This document shows, piece after piece, positions 8,706 through 20,276 of a stretch of 64,000 nucleotides of DNA; positions within the stretch are counted from its first letter, which is position 1, and each line of letters starts with the position of its first letter. The position numbers and the translations under genes were made by a program. This DNA comes from Neostapfia colusana (taxonomy: Eukaryota > Streptophyta > Magnoliopsida > Poales > Poaceae), in assembly GCA_030760725.1 (NCBI GenBank), contig JASWHV010000012.1, positions 53,289,652 to 53,353,651 on the forward strand. The letters are read 5' to 3'. The notes below the pieces were generated by a model. The model was not told where the DNA came from. It saw nothing but the letters and a program-made list of their open reading frames with translations, and made no database searches.

Positions 8706-9972
8706 ATTGATTTTGAAGGAAGCTCACGATTCTGACTATTCCATTCATCCTGGGAGTATGAAGATGTATCAGGACCTCAAGGGCAGGTATTGGTGGTATG
8801 GCCTGAAGCGAGATGTCGCAGAACATGTTGCCCTATGTGACACATGTCAGTTGGTGAAAGCAGAACATCAACGACCTGCAGGATTATTGCAACCACTCAA
8901 AGTGCCTGAATGGAAATGGGAAGAAATCGGTATGGATTTCATAGCGGGATTGCCTAGGACCCAATCAGGATATGATTCGATATGGGTCATCATCGATAGG
9001 ATAACCAAGGTAGCTCATTTCATCCCCGTGAAAGAAAGCTACAGCGGATCCAAATTGGCGGAGTTGTACATGTCAAGGATCGTGTGTTACCATGGAGTGC
9101 CCAAGAAGATAGTGTCGGATCGAGGGACACAGTTCGCCTCAAGATTCTGGCAGAAGCTGCATGAAACCATGGAAACCCATCTGAACTTTAGTTCTGCCTA
9201 TCATCCCCAAACTGACGGGCAGACAGAAAGAACCAATCAGATTCTTGAGGATATGCTGAGAGCATGTGCACTCAAAAACAATCGGAGTTGGGACAAGAAC
9301 TTATCGTATGCGGAATTCTGCTATAACAAAAGCTATCAGGCTAGTATGAAGATGTCACCGTTCGAAGCTTTGTATGGGAGGAAGTGCAGAACTCCCCTAT
9401 TTTGGAACCAAACAGGGAAAAGTAAAGTGTTTGGTCCCGAAGTACTACAAGAAGCCGAGGCGAAAGTCAGGGAAATTCACAACAACTTGAGGATAGAACA
9501 AACACGACAAAAGAGCTATGCCGATGTACGAAGAAGAGAGCTTGTTTTCAATGTGGGAGACTATGTCTATCTCAAGGTGTCCCCTATCCGAGGACTTCGT
9601 CGGTTCAAGGTAAAAGGGAAGTTGTCACCTCGATACATCGGACCCTTTCAAGTTCTTGAGAGGAAAGGCGAAGTGGCGTATCAACTGGAATTACCGGCTC
9701 GCCTATCGGATGTGCACGATGTATTCCATGTGTCACAACTCAAGAAATGCCTGAGGATGCCTGAAGAGGTGTTACCCATGAATGAAGTGGACGTAGCTGA
9801 GGATTTGTCTTATGCCGAGCAACCATACAAGATTTTGGAGACAATGGAACGCCTCACCAGAAATAAAAGAATCCGGATGTGCAAGGTGCAGTGGAAGCAT
9901 CACTCAGAAGAGGAAGCCACCTGGGAGCGATAAGATGAGCTTAAGGCACAATTTCCGGAATTGTTTTCTTAG
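8668..9972 (+). pseudogene. pol: Element A integrase and chromodomain (frame-shifted from RT)
   Basis: Continues pol in the +1 frame after the insertion near 8670. The zinc-binding HHCC region (EAHDSDYSIHPGSMKMYQDL ... CDTCQ) spans about 8720-8850. The catalytic triad is intact: Asp in GMDFIAGLP (8935), Asp in SDRGTQFAS (9118), Glu in DGQTERTNQ (9226), giving the expected D-x35-E spacing. The GPY/F-like block is FKVKGKLSPRYIGPFQVLER; the chromodomain-like end is KVQWKHHSEEEATWE. TAA at 9931-9933 replaces GAA of E, and the original stop is TAG at 9970-9972. Integrase inserts the cDNA; the chromodomain is thought to guide it to methylated-histone chromatin. Confidence 0.92.
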
Positions 9973-10000
9973 AACCACCAATCTCGAGGACGAGATTTAT

Positions 10001-10017
10001 TTTAAGGGGGGTAGAGC
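10001..10017 (+). other. Polypurine tract of element A
   Basis: TTTAAGGGGGGTAGAGC directly precedes the 3' LTR start TGTAACACCCC at 10018. Confidence 0.88.
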
Positions 10018-10413
10018 TGTAACACCCCAAAATCCTGTTCAGAGGGGAGTTTAAAATTTTTTAGACGTGTTGCATGTGTTGCAAAAATTCAAATTCAAAC
10101 TGGAATTCAAATTAAACTCAAAACAGAAAAGAAATAGAAAAAGAAAAAGGAAAACAGAAAAAAATCGGCCAGTGGGCCGAAACCCACCAGCCGGCCCACC
10201 CAGCCCCCGCGCCAGCCGGCTGCCGCGCGCGCCCTCTTCTTCCCACTGACAGCCGGGGCCTGCTAGCCTTCTTCTTCCTAGAGCCTGCGCCGCGATCGGC
10301 CGGGACTCTCTCACCCGAATCAAAACCGACCGGGAAATCTCGCGTATCCCAGCCGATTTCCGGACCCCGAAGACTCCAGCTCGATCTAAACTAACACGCC
10401 GCCCTCCCCCGTC

Positions 10414-10420
10414 TATAAAA
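10414..10420 (+). promoter_or_regulatory. TATA box of the A 3' LTR
   Basis: TATAAAA in GTCTATAAAAACCCC, at the same place as in the 5' LTR. A 3' LTR promoter could drive read-out into flanking DNA. Confidence 0.7.
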
Positions 10421-11974
10421 ACCCCGGCCTCGTCCCGTTTTTTCCCACGATCCGCCAATTTTTCTCTCCGGTGAGAACCGAGCCCCTCCGGCGAATTTTG
10501 GCCGATCTACGCTCGGAAATTTCGATCTAACTCGATGGTCTTGATCCACCGCCTCCGGGGAACCTTGCAGGTGCAGAAAACTCGGTGACTTGCGGTTCAA
10601 ACACAGCGCCGACGAGCCTCGCCGTGAATTCACCTCGGACCTCGTCGCCGACCGCCTTCCAGGACCTCCGAGCTCAAGAAAACCCCCGAGGTGAGATCCC
10701 CGACCTCCCCTCCACCGATCTATGCCATAAAATCACAGTTCTAGGAAGAATTCTCGAAGATCCGAAAATCTCCGGCGAGATCGCCGCCTCCCGCCGCCGT
10801 GCGCCGCCGGACAGCGCCGCCCGCGCTCGATCAGAGCAACGTGGCCGCTTGTGCGCCGTCAATTTTAAATCGCACGGAAGACTTTAAATCCCCGCGTACC
10901 GGTTCGACGTTATAATCTCAGCCGTCTGTTTTAAGTCGGACGGTCCACGTCAGCCCCGCGTTATAAAGACTGGAATCTTACGTGGTACCCCCTGGGGTTC
11001 TCGGGAAATAAGAGCTAGCCCCGGAAACTTCTGATCTAGCCCCTGGAACTTCAGAAAATCATGTAAATTCATTTAAAAATCAGTTTTAACCCCTAGACTT
11101 AATAAAAATTAGGAAAAACTCCTCTGTTATGAGTAGCTAGACCCCAGAAAATTGTTAAAATAATATTATAGACCCTGTAGTGGGGTGAGTTTACCTTTTT
11201 AACCCTGTTTGATATTTAATTTAGGAAATTGAATAGGTGGCTAGTATTTAAAATTTAAAAAGTGGGACAAACATATTGTCAAAATTAAATTAAAAACTTT
11301 CTCAGTACTTAGAAAACTTTGGAGTGAGATAAAAATATATCTTGGGCTGAAATGAATCTATTTAATTTATTATTCACATTTATTAGTATAGGGACACATT
11401 TTTAAGTAAAGAATAGTTCTGAAAATAGGGAAAATAAATGTAAAATAGTTTACATCAGAGAAAAAGGTCAAAAATATATTAGTAAATATTTTAGATCAGA
11501 ACCTATTCTGTTTAGATGATGTGTCTTGTTATTTTCATAATAAAGTTCACATTTAGGCATAGGAAATAAATCTGAAAATATAGCAACTAGTAAATGATAA
11601 ATGGAGTATCTAAAATCCATAGAATTCAGTTTAGGGTTGGTAGAAATTCTGAAGACACATATGGAGAAGGAAAATACCTTTCATGCATACTTGGTAGCTA
11701 AAAGGTGTAGTAATTGAATATAAGGAAAATTATTTAAATTGGAAATTCATGTATAAAGTATGCAAGCATAAATGTGAATACAAAAGTAGGAATCATATAC
11801 ACATGATTAAAAGTGCATGTAAGCCAAAGGTCAACACACATAGAGTAAACACAACACATAGAAGTTGTGAATGGCTTTGTTACATGTGAATGTGTGGTTT
11901 GTATGAAGTGGAAGTGTGAACTATGTCTTATGGATTGTTGTTTTTCTTTTGCTATCTGTGATGGTATGATGTAG

Positions 11975-13199
11975 AACCTGCTCAAGAGCAAGTTATTCCT
12001 TTCCAAGATCAGGACTACCCATTTCAAGAGCAGCAGGAAGGAGGCAAGTGTCCTTGACCACTTTGATCCTATGCTAGGATGTGTAGCTAGAATTAGTTGC
12101 ATTGTCAATTGAAATATGAAACCCATGCTAGGAAGTTTCCCTAGAATTGCATTACCTTGTTTCCTTGTAGCTTGGGTTGGGATTTATTTTATCATGCCAT
12201 TTATTATTATGCATATGCTTAGCCATGCTTAGAATGGGATATTTGGGATATGAGATCATCAGTTTATTTTACCATACTCTTGAATGAGATATTGTGAGTT
12301 GTGTAGAGGTAGGAATCAAGGCAAGTTGGATGTTTTGGTTGTGTGCTGGGTGCACGAGACTTGGGTTTGTGTTTAGTACTTGCCTGGATCCTAAGGACCG
12401 GTTCATGGAGCATGTAACCTGGCTTTACCGTGCCAACGACATGCTGAGATGGGGCAGCTTGGCCAATTAATTAGGTGTATCCCGGGCGTAGTATGGGTGT
12501 GTTGGATGGTGCGGGCGATAGGTGTCAGCTGGACTACCATATGAACCACAAGGCTCAAGAGGGGGCCACTGCAGCGGGGTTGGAGCCTCTTGTATGCTGT
12601 TAGGGGTGAAATCTCAGTGGGCCCACGCTCGTTGGAAATCCCTTTGTAAAGGCTTCGTAGTGATCTCCTGGCTACACACCCGGGAAGTGTGAATGTGGTT
12701 CGTAGCCACTGGCATAATGGATTTTCTTTTAGTCCACCCGGCAATGGGGGATGAAATCACTACATGTGGGTACAGTGGTGCAAACTCTGCAGAGTCAAAA
12801 CTGTCATGACAGCCATGCTCACAGTCAAGAGCGGCTTGGACTTATTCATGATTAGAGGAGTGATGGTTTTGGAAGTTGAGAATGTTAAGCGGGGAGCTTA
12901 ACATTGGAAATGATGTTATGGTTATTTGATTATGATGATGGGATGGGAGATTGGGACCATTTCACCTGTGTAGTAATGTAGGTGCTTAATAAGCTAAGGC
13001 GATAGGTATTAATTGCGTAGTGCTTTAACCATGAGTTTAACCTCCCTATGTTCTAGCCATGCATGACATAACTTTCCCACACTTGCTGAGTACCATCGGT
13101 ACTCAACCTTGCATATTTGTTGGTTTTTATTGCTGCTCAGGTCAAGATAATGAGGTGGTGTATAATGGCCAAGATTTTGGACCCGAAGAAGGTTTCTAG
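11975..13199 (+). other. Putative split gene in the A 3' LTR (exon 2 at 11975-12043, exon 3 at 13141-13199)
   Basis: Same layout and lengths as in the 5' LTR: TAG|AACC, 69-nt exon, GGAG|GCAAGTG donor, intron of 1097 nt, hairpin at 13088-13104, CTGCTCAG acceptor, 59-nt last exon with TAG at 13197-13199. The exon frames are open and in phase. Confidence 0.5.
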
Positions 13200-13451
13200 G
13201 TTCATGGAGACCCCCGGGCAACGCCTGTGACGGAGCCCTCAAGAATAATAGTCCGCTGCTAGTTTATTTACTTGTGATGAACTTATTATTGTCCATCGAG
13301 ACATTTGCTATGTAAGACTTAATTATATTCGACACCTGGCTTGTAATAAATGATGCTTCACTATTTGTCATCACATGTATGATAAAATGATCCTGGCATA
13401 CATGTGATATTCACTTGGTTGTTCTTCGGAAAAACCGGGTGTGACATCCCT

Positions 13452-15345
13452 CTTACGACGTCACCACTGTTTCTACGCACCCATTTTCTTTGCCCCCTTT
13501 GAGCAGAAACTTTTGCGTGTGGACAGACCATGTTTTGGTCGATTTTTGACGGTGAGATTGATCTACAAAGTGGGTCAAGATCATAAACACGTTCACACTT
13601 GATCCCAGCAACCTTGTTCATCATAAAACCCAATGAAAGCCCATTAAAACATGCAATAACACGTACAAAATGGTTTTATAAAACTGCACTATAGGATTTG
13701 CATTCATCTACCCCATTGCATATTGAGTAAAGTTTGTGCATAATGATTGATTGCTGTAAATTGTGTATGTGCGTGGTCATGAGTAGAAGGACAAGCTCAA
13801 GAGGCCGTATACGAGGAGCTACAGCACCAAGACTTAAAGATGCTTGAGCAACATGAACCACGGGAGCAAGGCAAGTGCCCCTTTACCATATTGATACCAT
13901 ATTTTTGAAACTGTTTTGCTTACGAAAACTTGTATGCTTGTGTCAACTTGATGGACACCCTTTTATAGGACCTTACTAGTTTTGTTAACCATACTTGTCG
14001 CCGGGAAAGTTGATGAGTCGGGTATGGTCGTTTTCCCTTTTTGTGAAGCTGAAATAAAACATGGTTAGATACTGCACTCATAAGATTAAACATGATGAGA
14101 ACTTGATGATTAATAAGCATGGAATCGTGGAGATCTAGGCGAGCTTGGTTCGAGGATGTTGCTGAATGATATGGTCGTTTGCTTGCCGTAGATCTAAGGA
14201 CCTGTTCATGAGAGCACATGCCAGGAAAACAGTGCCACCACAAGGCCAAATATGGGTGCAGCTTAGCTGACTAATTAGGTGTGTTGCTAGCTTGTTATGG
14301 ACTGTTGGATGGTACGGGGAATGGGAGTCGAGAGGGACTGCCCTGGGAACTGCATGGCACAAGAGGGGGCCCGTGGGTGGGAGAATGGAGATTCGAGCCT
14401 GCCAGTGAAACCTCAGTGGGTCCGTACATCCTAGTAGCCCCTTTGTAAAGGCTATTTTGTGATCTCTTGGCCATACACCGACAGTTGTGTACTGGTATAA
14501 TGGAGATTTCTCTCGTCACCGACAGGTAACAAATCACAAACTTGTGGTTAAAGTGGTGCCACCTTTGCAGACTGTAAAACTATCATGATAGCCGTGCTTC
14601 CGGTTACAAGCACCTGGCCAACTTCCATGATTATAGGCAAAACATGGGATGTTTATTCAGCATGATTATGGTATGGTCATTGGGATTGGTTTTGGAACTG
14701 TTTTAAGTCATGAAAATGAGTTTTGTTTCGGTTGTATGAAAATGAGATGGTTATGAATATTTATGAGTATGAGATGAACTTGACAAAGATTATTGGCTGG
14801 TTGAGACGTGATAAATGGTGAATTATGGTGAAAGAATGTTGCTGATTTACTTGGTTATATTGGGATTTCACTCATCTAGAAACAGTTGCTGTCTTTACCA
14901 TATTTGAGAAATAAAATTTGCTTGCTGCAATGAACCTTTTTATTCTCTACCTTGTTGTAAGCTACATGTCATACTTTTCCCGCACTTGCTGAGTGCGACA
15001 TGTACTCACCCTTTCATTCCCACATATACATCAGCTACAGGAGAAGAGTACTTCAAAGAACATGTGGAGTACTAGGCGTGTGCACTACCGTCAACATGCC
15101 TGTGGAGTTTAATATTGGAGCCTGCTGTTTTAGTCATTTTTCCGCTGTCGTTTAGAGACTTCCGCAGCAAGAATAAGTTACATATTCATGAGTGAGACAA
15201 TGAGTCGATGTAATAAAGTACCTAAACATTATTCGTACGTGGTTATATTCTGAATTCAGTTTGTGGAATACATGTGTATGTGTGATGAACATTCTAGGCA
15301 CACATATGCATTCACTTGGTTCATTTTTTGGAACCGGGTGTCACA
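13452..15345 (+). repeat. 3' LTR of element B, second part
   Basis: Continues the LTR after element A. It carries diverged equivalents of A-LTR blocks (CCTAAGGACCTGTTCATG near 14200, GTGAAACCTCAGTGGGTCC near 14404, CCCTTTGTAAAGGCT near 14438), a poly(A) signal AATAAA at 15212-15217, and ends ACCGGGTGTCACA at 15345, where the pol of element C resumes. The 5-bp target duplication would be ATGGA (15346-15350), but the left copy is outside the window. Confidence 0.88.
13787..15075 (+). other. Putative split gene in the B LTR (exon 2 at 13787-13870, exon 3 at 15041-15075)
   Basis: Exon 2 (84 nt) starts after TAG at 13784-13786 and ends at GCAAG|GCAAGTG. It encodes an acidic Gln-rich stretch (GQAQEAVYEELQHQDLKMLE). 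Exon 3 starts after TCAGCTACAG (15040), stays in phase (EEYFKEHVEY) and stops at TAG 15073-15075. The sequence differs greatly from the A family, but phases, donor type, intron length (1170 nt) and acidic character are kept. Confidence 0.5.
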
Positions 15346-16568
15346 ATGGAGCTGAAAAAGAAGATCCTTGATGAAGCTCACTTGTCTAAGTTCTCTATTC
15401 ATCCGGGCAGAAACAAAATATACCAATATTTGAAGTGTAAATTTTGGTGGACACGGATGAAGCGGGGAATTGCCATGTATGCATCCGAGTGTAATACGAG
15501 TAGATGAGTGAAGGCGGATCACATGAGAAAATCAGGGCTGTTGCAACCGCTGAAAATTACCACATGGGGATTACCCATGACTTTTAAAAAGCATGATTCC
15601 ATTTGGGTCATTGTTGACCAGTTAACCATGTCTGCTCACTTCATTCCTGTGCGTACACATTTGCATGCCAGCAGGTATGCGGAGTTGTACATTACAAGAT
15701 TCTTATGCTTGCACGGGGTACCCAAGACCATAATCTCGGATCGAGGGGCACTGTTTGTGGCTCGTTTCTGGGAGCAGTTGCATGCTGCTTTGGGTACCAA
15801 ACTGATTAGAAGCTCCGCCTATCTCCCTCAGATAGATGGGCAAACTGAGATGGTGAATCAAGTGTTAGAAGACATGCTGAGAGCGTGTGCCATCAACCAC
15901 GGTAGAAATTGGGATGATCATCTACCGTTGGTGGAATTCCCGTATAACAATGGATATCAAGCGAGTATCAAGATGGCATCATATGAGGCTCCCTACGGTC
16001 GCAAAGGGTCACGTTCGGGATTGATTTGGTGAACGACGCCGAAGAGCGTGTTTGGATGATTCAAGCAAACTTGAAGACCGCTCAATCCCGACAGAAGAAT
16101 TACGCTGATAAGAGGCGTAGGCCGCTGCATTTTGACGTCGGGGAACACGTGTACCTCCGTGTGTCTCCGATGAAAGGCGTGCACCGATTCGGCGTGAAGG
16201 GGAAACTCGCTCCCCGACTTATTGGACCCTATGCCATCACCGAGAAGTGCGGACCAGTGGCATATCGACTGGAACTACTGGCATCTCTTGCTGGTGTTCA
16301 CGACATTTTTAATGTTTCACAACTCTGGAAATGTCTAAAGTATACAGCTGCTGTTCCCACTGAAGACATTGGTGAGTTGCAACCGGATTTAACCTATGCT
16401 TAATATCCGGTGGAGATTATTGATGAGAAGGCTCAGACCACACGTAAACAAACGATGTGGTTCTACAAGATCCTGTGGAGCAACCACACCGCTGAGGAAG
16501 CGACGTGGGAGAGTGAAGATTTCCCTCGCTCAAACTACCCGAATTTCATGGTGTCTCATCACGGGTAA
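15346..16568 (+). pseudogene. pol: Element C pol remnant: integrase and chromodomain (broken)
   Basis: The frame begins at the integrase zinc-binding region (MELKKKILDEAHLSKFSIHP), where element B inserted; the upstream part lies outside the window. Breaks: TGA at 15505-15507; a short deletion that removes the first catalytic Asp region (AWKWED...MDFI in G; here LLQPLKITTWGLP); a deletion with frameshift after YGRKG near 16005-16020; and a frame change near 16400. The second catalytic Asp (SDRGALFVARF) and the Glu (DGQTEMVNQ) can still be read. The chromodomain (KILWSNHTAEEATWESEDF) ends at TAA 16566-16568. Closest to elements D and G, not to A/B/E. Confidence 0.88.
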
Positions 16569-16614
16569 TTCCTCTTATATCTTCGTCTCTTCTTTTATAA
16601 TCTCGGACGAGATT

Positions 16615-16632
16615 CTTTTAAAGGGGGAGGGA
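16615..16632 (+). other. Polypurine tract of element C
   Basis: CTTTTAAAGGGGGAGGGA directly precedes the LTR start TGTAATAGCC. Confidence 0.85.
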
Positions 16633-19600
16633 TGTAATAGCCAAAGATTTCACTTGCTAGAGTGTTCATCACATCACCACAAATCAGCTCATTTTGTGGA
16701 AGTCTCATGATTATTTGTGAAGAGCAAGTGGACACCATCAAGAGAATAAGTAGAGGAAAAACTCATAACTCCAAAAAGCAGGACCTCACACATATAAACA
16801 TGAGAGTTTGAGCTCACCATTAGACCCTAAATATTCTTAGGATTGCTCAGGCCAAGTTTCATGCAAATCCAAATCATTTAGAGGCACTTCTGTAGACTTT
16901 TGTAAAAAGGGCTAATTTGAATGCAAATTAAAATTTCAGCTACTTTCCTCACTTGGATTCAAAAGTTGACTTCATATTCAAACTCAGCACATTTTTCTGA
17001 GTTAGTCCACCAATTGTCATCCTCATTGGATTTCATCTTGTCGGGAGCTATATTTGGATTAATTCAAAACTAAATTTGAATTTCAAATTCAAATGTGAAT
17101 CAAATTTAGCCAAACCAACTTCAATTTAAGGAAATCAAATTCAACTCATGACATGGTGATGAAGTCTACACTTCAATGTTGAGTAGCTCAGATATTTGCA
17201 GCAAAGAAATGGAAAAGAGGGAAGGTGGAGAGAGGCCCCACATGTCAGTCTCATCAGCTGAGGGAACCGCCTCTGTTCTTCGGGCTGTTGAGGAGAGAGC
17301 GCCAGCGCGTTGCAGCCTCACCCCGCTGAACATATGCGCGCGCCAGCGCTTCCGCCCGATCAAATCGCGCTCTCTCTTATCGCCCACGTACGCTGCACAG
17401 TCGAAGCTTCTTTCTCTCCCATCTCGTGCTACCTCTGTTCCGCTCCCACGAGCGAAGAAACCACCTCCGTCCGCCCTCTCGGTTCCCCGGTGCACCGCTG
17501 TTCTAAGCATTTTCGTGGTCAAAACCCTACAGAAAAGACGACCGCCTTAAGGTGTATACACACCTGTGCAAACATCTCCTCCCCTCATGCATCGCCGGGG
17601 GAGAATTTCTCCGTTTACCTTTCCGATGTTCAAAGAACCGAGCCGTACAAAACTCAAAAATTCTTAGTGATCAATCCGCCACAGCGTATGCCGAGCTACC
17701 CACACGTTCTACACGTTCCCACTGCCACCTAGGATCAAAAATCATCAAGAACCATCGAGTATAGGCTCGACTCTTCGATTTTTTTGAGTTGCCGTCAATT
17801 TTTGACCTAGGTCGACGGTGAGCTCCTACCTCCGGCCATTTTCACGGCAAACCAGTTCCATATTCGGGCTTATCTTTTCACCATGGAGCTGTAGGAAGAA
17901 ACCGTGGCCGAAATAAGGGTCTGTAGCGCTCGGGCGACCTCGCCGGAGTTTATGCCGCCGCTGTCGCCGTCGCCGACTAGGTTCCGGCCACCTAAAGCCC
18001 TAGCTGCCCCCACCAACGAGTTCCATGTGGTCTAAAACCTAGAGGCGGCAAGTACCATCCCCAGAGACGGCCGGGAACGCCGTTCCGGCGGACCTCGCCA
18101 GCGCGCGCCGCCACCCGAGCGTCGGGCGCGAGGTAGATGAAGGCTGAGAGGGTGGGGCCCGTGGTCAGAGTTTTAAACATTTCTAGGATTTTCAGATTTC
18201 AGTTGAAACTTCAAATGCTTATAACTTTTGCGAGGAAGCTCCAAATTTAGTGAACCAAATTTTGTGGGATTCAGCTTTCCGAGTACTATACAGCAAAAGA
18301 AGTTTCATTTCAGGAAACTTATTATTTTTCCAGAATTAATTCCCTAAAAATTAAAATGTTGAGAATTTTATCTGGAGAATTCCTTTATGGAGAATTCTGA
18401 AATTTGGCTAGGATGTTCATTTGAAAACACTTGAGTCACAGGAAAAATTTCAGATCCATCCAAGTTAATTTAGTCCCCCTAATGGTGTGATTATATGAAC
18501 TGCCCTGAGAAAATCGAAAAATGTACAGAAACATTTTTCAGAGTTTTCTCAAATCTTGATTAGGGCATAACTTTCTATAGGATTCTTCAAATTATATGAA
18601 ACCAACTCCATTAGAACCATCTCAAATTCTAGTTTCCAGAAAGTAATGGTTTGATCCATGAAAATACTTGGAAATCCTTAGAAGCTCTAGTAATGACCAT
18701 TTAGACTTTTATTTGTGCAGAGCTCAAAAAACTTTGTTTCAAATAAAATTTGGTCAAGTCTCTATTTAGGTTCTTACCAAGACACAGTAACAATTTCAGA
18801 GCCAAATGGGATGTCTAGCTATAGTTATAGTCTTTATATGTTAAATTCTACACATTTACATTTTAATTGACATGTCGTTAAATTAATTACGTGTAGTCGC
18901 TGAACGCGAGGAGACCCCGGAGATACTTGACTTCATACCTCTGGAGGAGACATTAACTCCTGACCAGCAGAAACAAGGCAAGCCCCGGTTTGCATTTAAC
19001 AAGTTTTATAAAGTTTTGCTTTATATTCACTTAGCTTGAGGTATGTGTGTGCATTAGGTATAGGACGGATGAAACCCCAAATGCATAACCACATTATTTC
19101 AACAAGAGCGAGGGTAGTGTCTATGTACTCGAGTAGTTCATGCTGTGGTTAATATTTATAGACTTCGGTACAAGTCGAGTAGTTGGAATCTACTCGCGAG
19201 TATAGGGTTCGGGACACACGGGATCGGTTCGAGATGGGAGACAACTTTAGCAAGAAAAATGAGAATAGGCAGGGGCTAGGATGCAGCAAGAGGAAGTCTT
19301 GTGTGCGTAGCCCTATCCGTGTCGATTGAGGACCGATCCGTGTGCGGCCCAAGCTGATCAAGTTTGAATGTACCGAACGCATATCGGATATATGGTGTCT
19401 GATAAACTGATGTAACCTATACCTCCGGGCATGGAGACATGACGCACCAATTTATAGGTGTAGGTTGAGGGCAGCAAGGATGAAATCCACTAACGGGCAT
19501 AGAGAGATTCTCCATGTAGGCAGCCTCCTGTCCGTTTGGGTGAGACTGGTTCGATGTTTGGGCTTTTTGGTGAAAGGTTGTTCCGTACGACATCGAGTGA

Positions 19601-20276
19601 GCGTGCTGTGCCGCTCCACGGGTGGGGTATGTGACGTGCTATTCGGGTATCCCTGCAGGTGTATATCGAGTCGATTCGCCGTCCCTCGCGGTAATGAGTA
19701 CCACTTAGTCACTGAGTCATGACGTAGGTAACATATGGAATGTTATGATTCAATATTGCTGATATGAACAACTTGTATTGTTACATGTGTGCCACCAAAT
19801 ATTGCTTACTAAATTTCTGATTCATGAACCATTAACTTATGGATAAAATTTGAACTAAGGATGAACTGGTAGGCATGTCCGTTTGCTGCCAATCATCATC
19901 CGATATTCATGTATGACCTGCATGTAGACTTTCATGTGTAGGAGAGTCGGTTAAGACTTGCTGAGCCATCGTGCTCGCGGTTGCTTCTATGAGTGTTTGC
20001 AGTTGAGGAGTAACCCACGGACTCGGAGTACGAGTCAACCGGCGAGGGCTACCCTCCGTCGGGGACTACGGCTGAGTGGGAGCCGTACACGCCGCGCTGA
20101 GGCTGAGTGGAGCTAGTGTGGGTTGTCCGTAGGGCCAGGCAACCAACTTTTGCTAGTTAGGTGTTGGCATGAGTTGTATAAAAACATTCCGCAGTAGTAG
20201 ACTCTGTAGAGAAGTTGTAACTAAAGAGTGTACTACTTTTGTACATATTCAGCATGTTTTCAATGTAATACTATGT
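16633..20276 (+). repeat. 3' LTR of element C, first part
   Basis: Begins TGTAATAGCC after the PPT, similar to the D LTR read on the - strand. It is interrupted at 20277 by element E (TATGT duplicated) and ends at 33040, about 3.7 kb in all. A CpG-rich stretch at 17220-18160 corresponds to the promoter and leader; 18180-18880 is AT-rich with no gene signal. The predicted exons 2 and 3 follow. Several ORFs of 60-140 codons in the GC-rich part look like composition effects. Confidence 0.88.
18897..20014 (+). other. Putative split gene in the C LTR (exon 2 at 18897-18977; exon 3 broken at 20003)
   Basis: Exon 2 (81 nt) follows TAG and ends at CAAG|GCAAGCC; it encodes AEREETPEILDFIPLEETL and a Gln-rich end. 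The acceptor TGTTTGCAG ends at 20002. The last exon has an early TAA at 20011 (GAGGAGTAA, where D has GAGGATTAC), after which the same acidic peptide pattern (TDSEYESTGEGYPPSG) continues in frame. So this copy is decayed. Hairpin GAGC/GCTC lies at 19963-19976. Confidence 0.45.

Larger units (their letters stand above)
1727..13446 (+). mobile_element. Element A: complete Ty3/gypsy chromovirus (Tekay/Del-like), 11.7 kb
   Basis: Complete but defective LTR retrotransposon, inserted in the 3' LTR of element B. Target duplication TCCCT lies at 1722-1726 and 13447-13451. Order: 5' LTR, PBS, extra ORF with a histone H3-like N-terminus, gag, protease, RT, RNase H, integrase, chromodomain, PPT, 3' LTR. 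The two LTRs are 2477 and 3429 bp; the difference is one 952-bp deletion in the 5' LTR. The coding region has at least one stop in the extra ORF, one stop in gag, one frameshift before the integrase and one stop in the chromodomain. Same family as element E. Confidence 0.96.
10018..13446 (+). repeat. 3' LTR of element A (full length, 3429 bp)
   Basis: TGTAACACCCC ... GGGTGTGACA, followed by the target duplication TCCCT. It is the reference for the 952-bp deletion in the 5' LTR. TATA box at 10414-10420; GC-rich promoter and leader to about 10980; AT-rich stretch 10990-11750 with no gene signal; then the conserved block with predicted exons 2 and 3. A 113-codon reverse-strand ORF at 12403-12744 recurs in all A-family LTRs but I do not treat it as a gene. 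Confidence 0.95.

Noticed and set aside
10051..10458. Lys-rich and Phe-rich ORFs at the LTR start (also 1760-2167, 23203-23601, 32556-32987)
   Set aside because: Caused by an A-rich tract (AGAAAAAGAAAAAGG) in the LTR; reading depends on the strand and no protein family fits.
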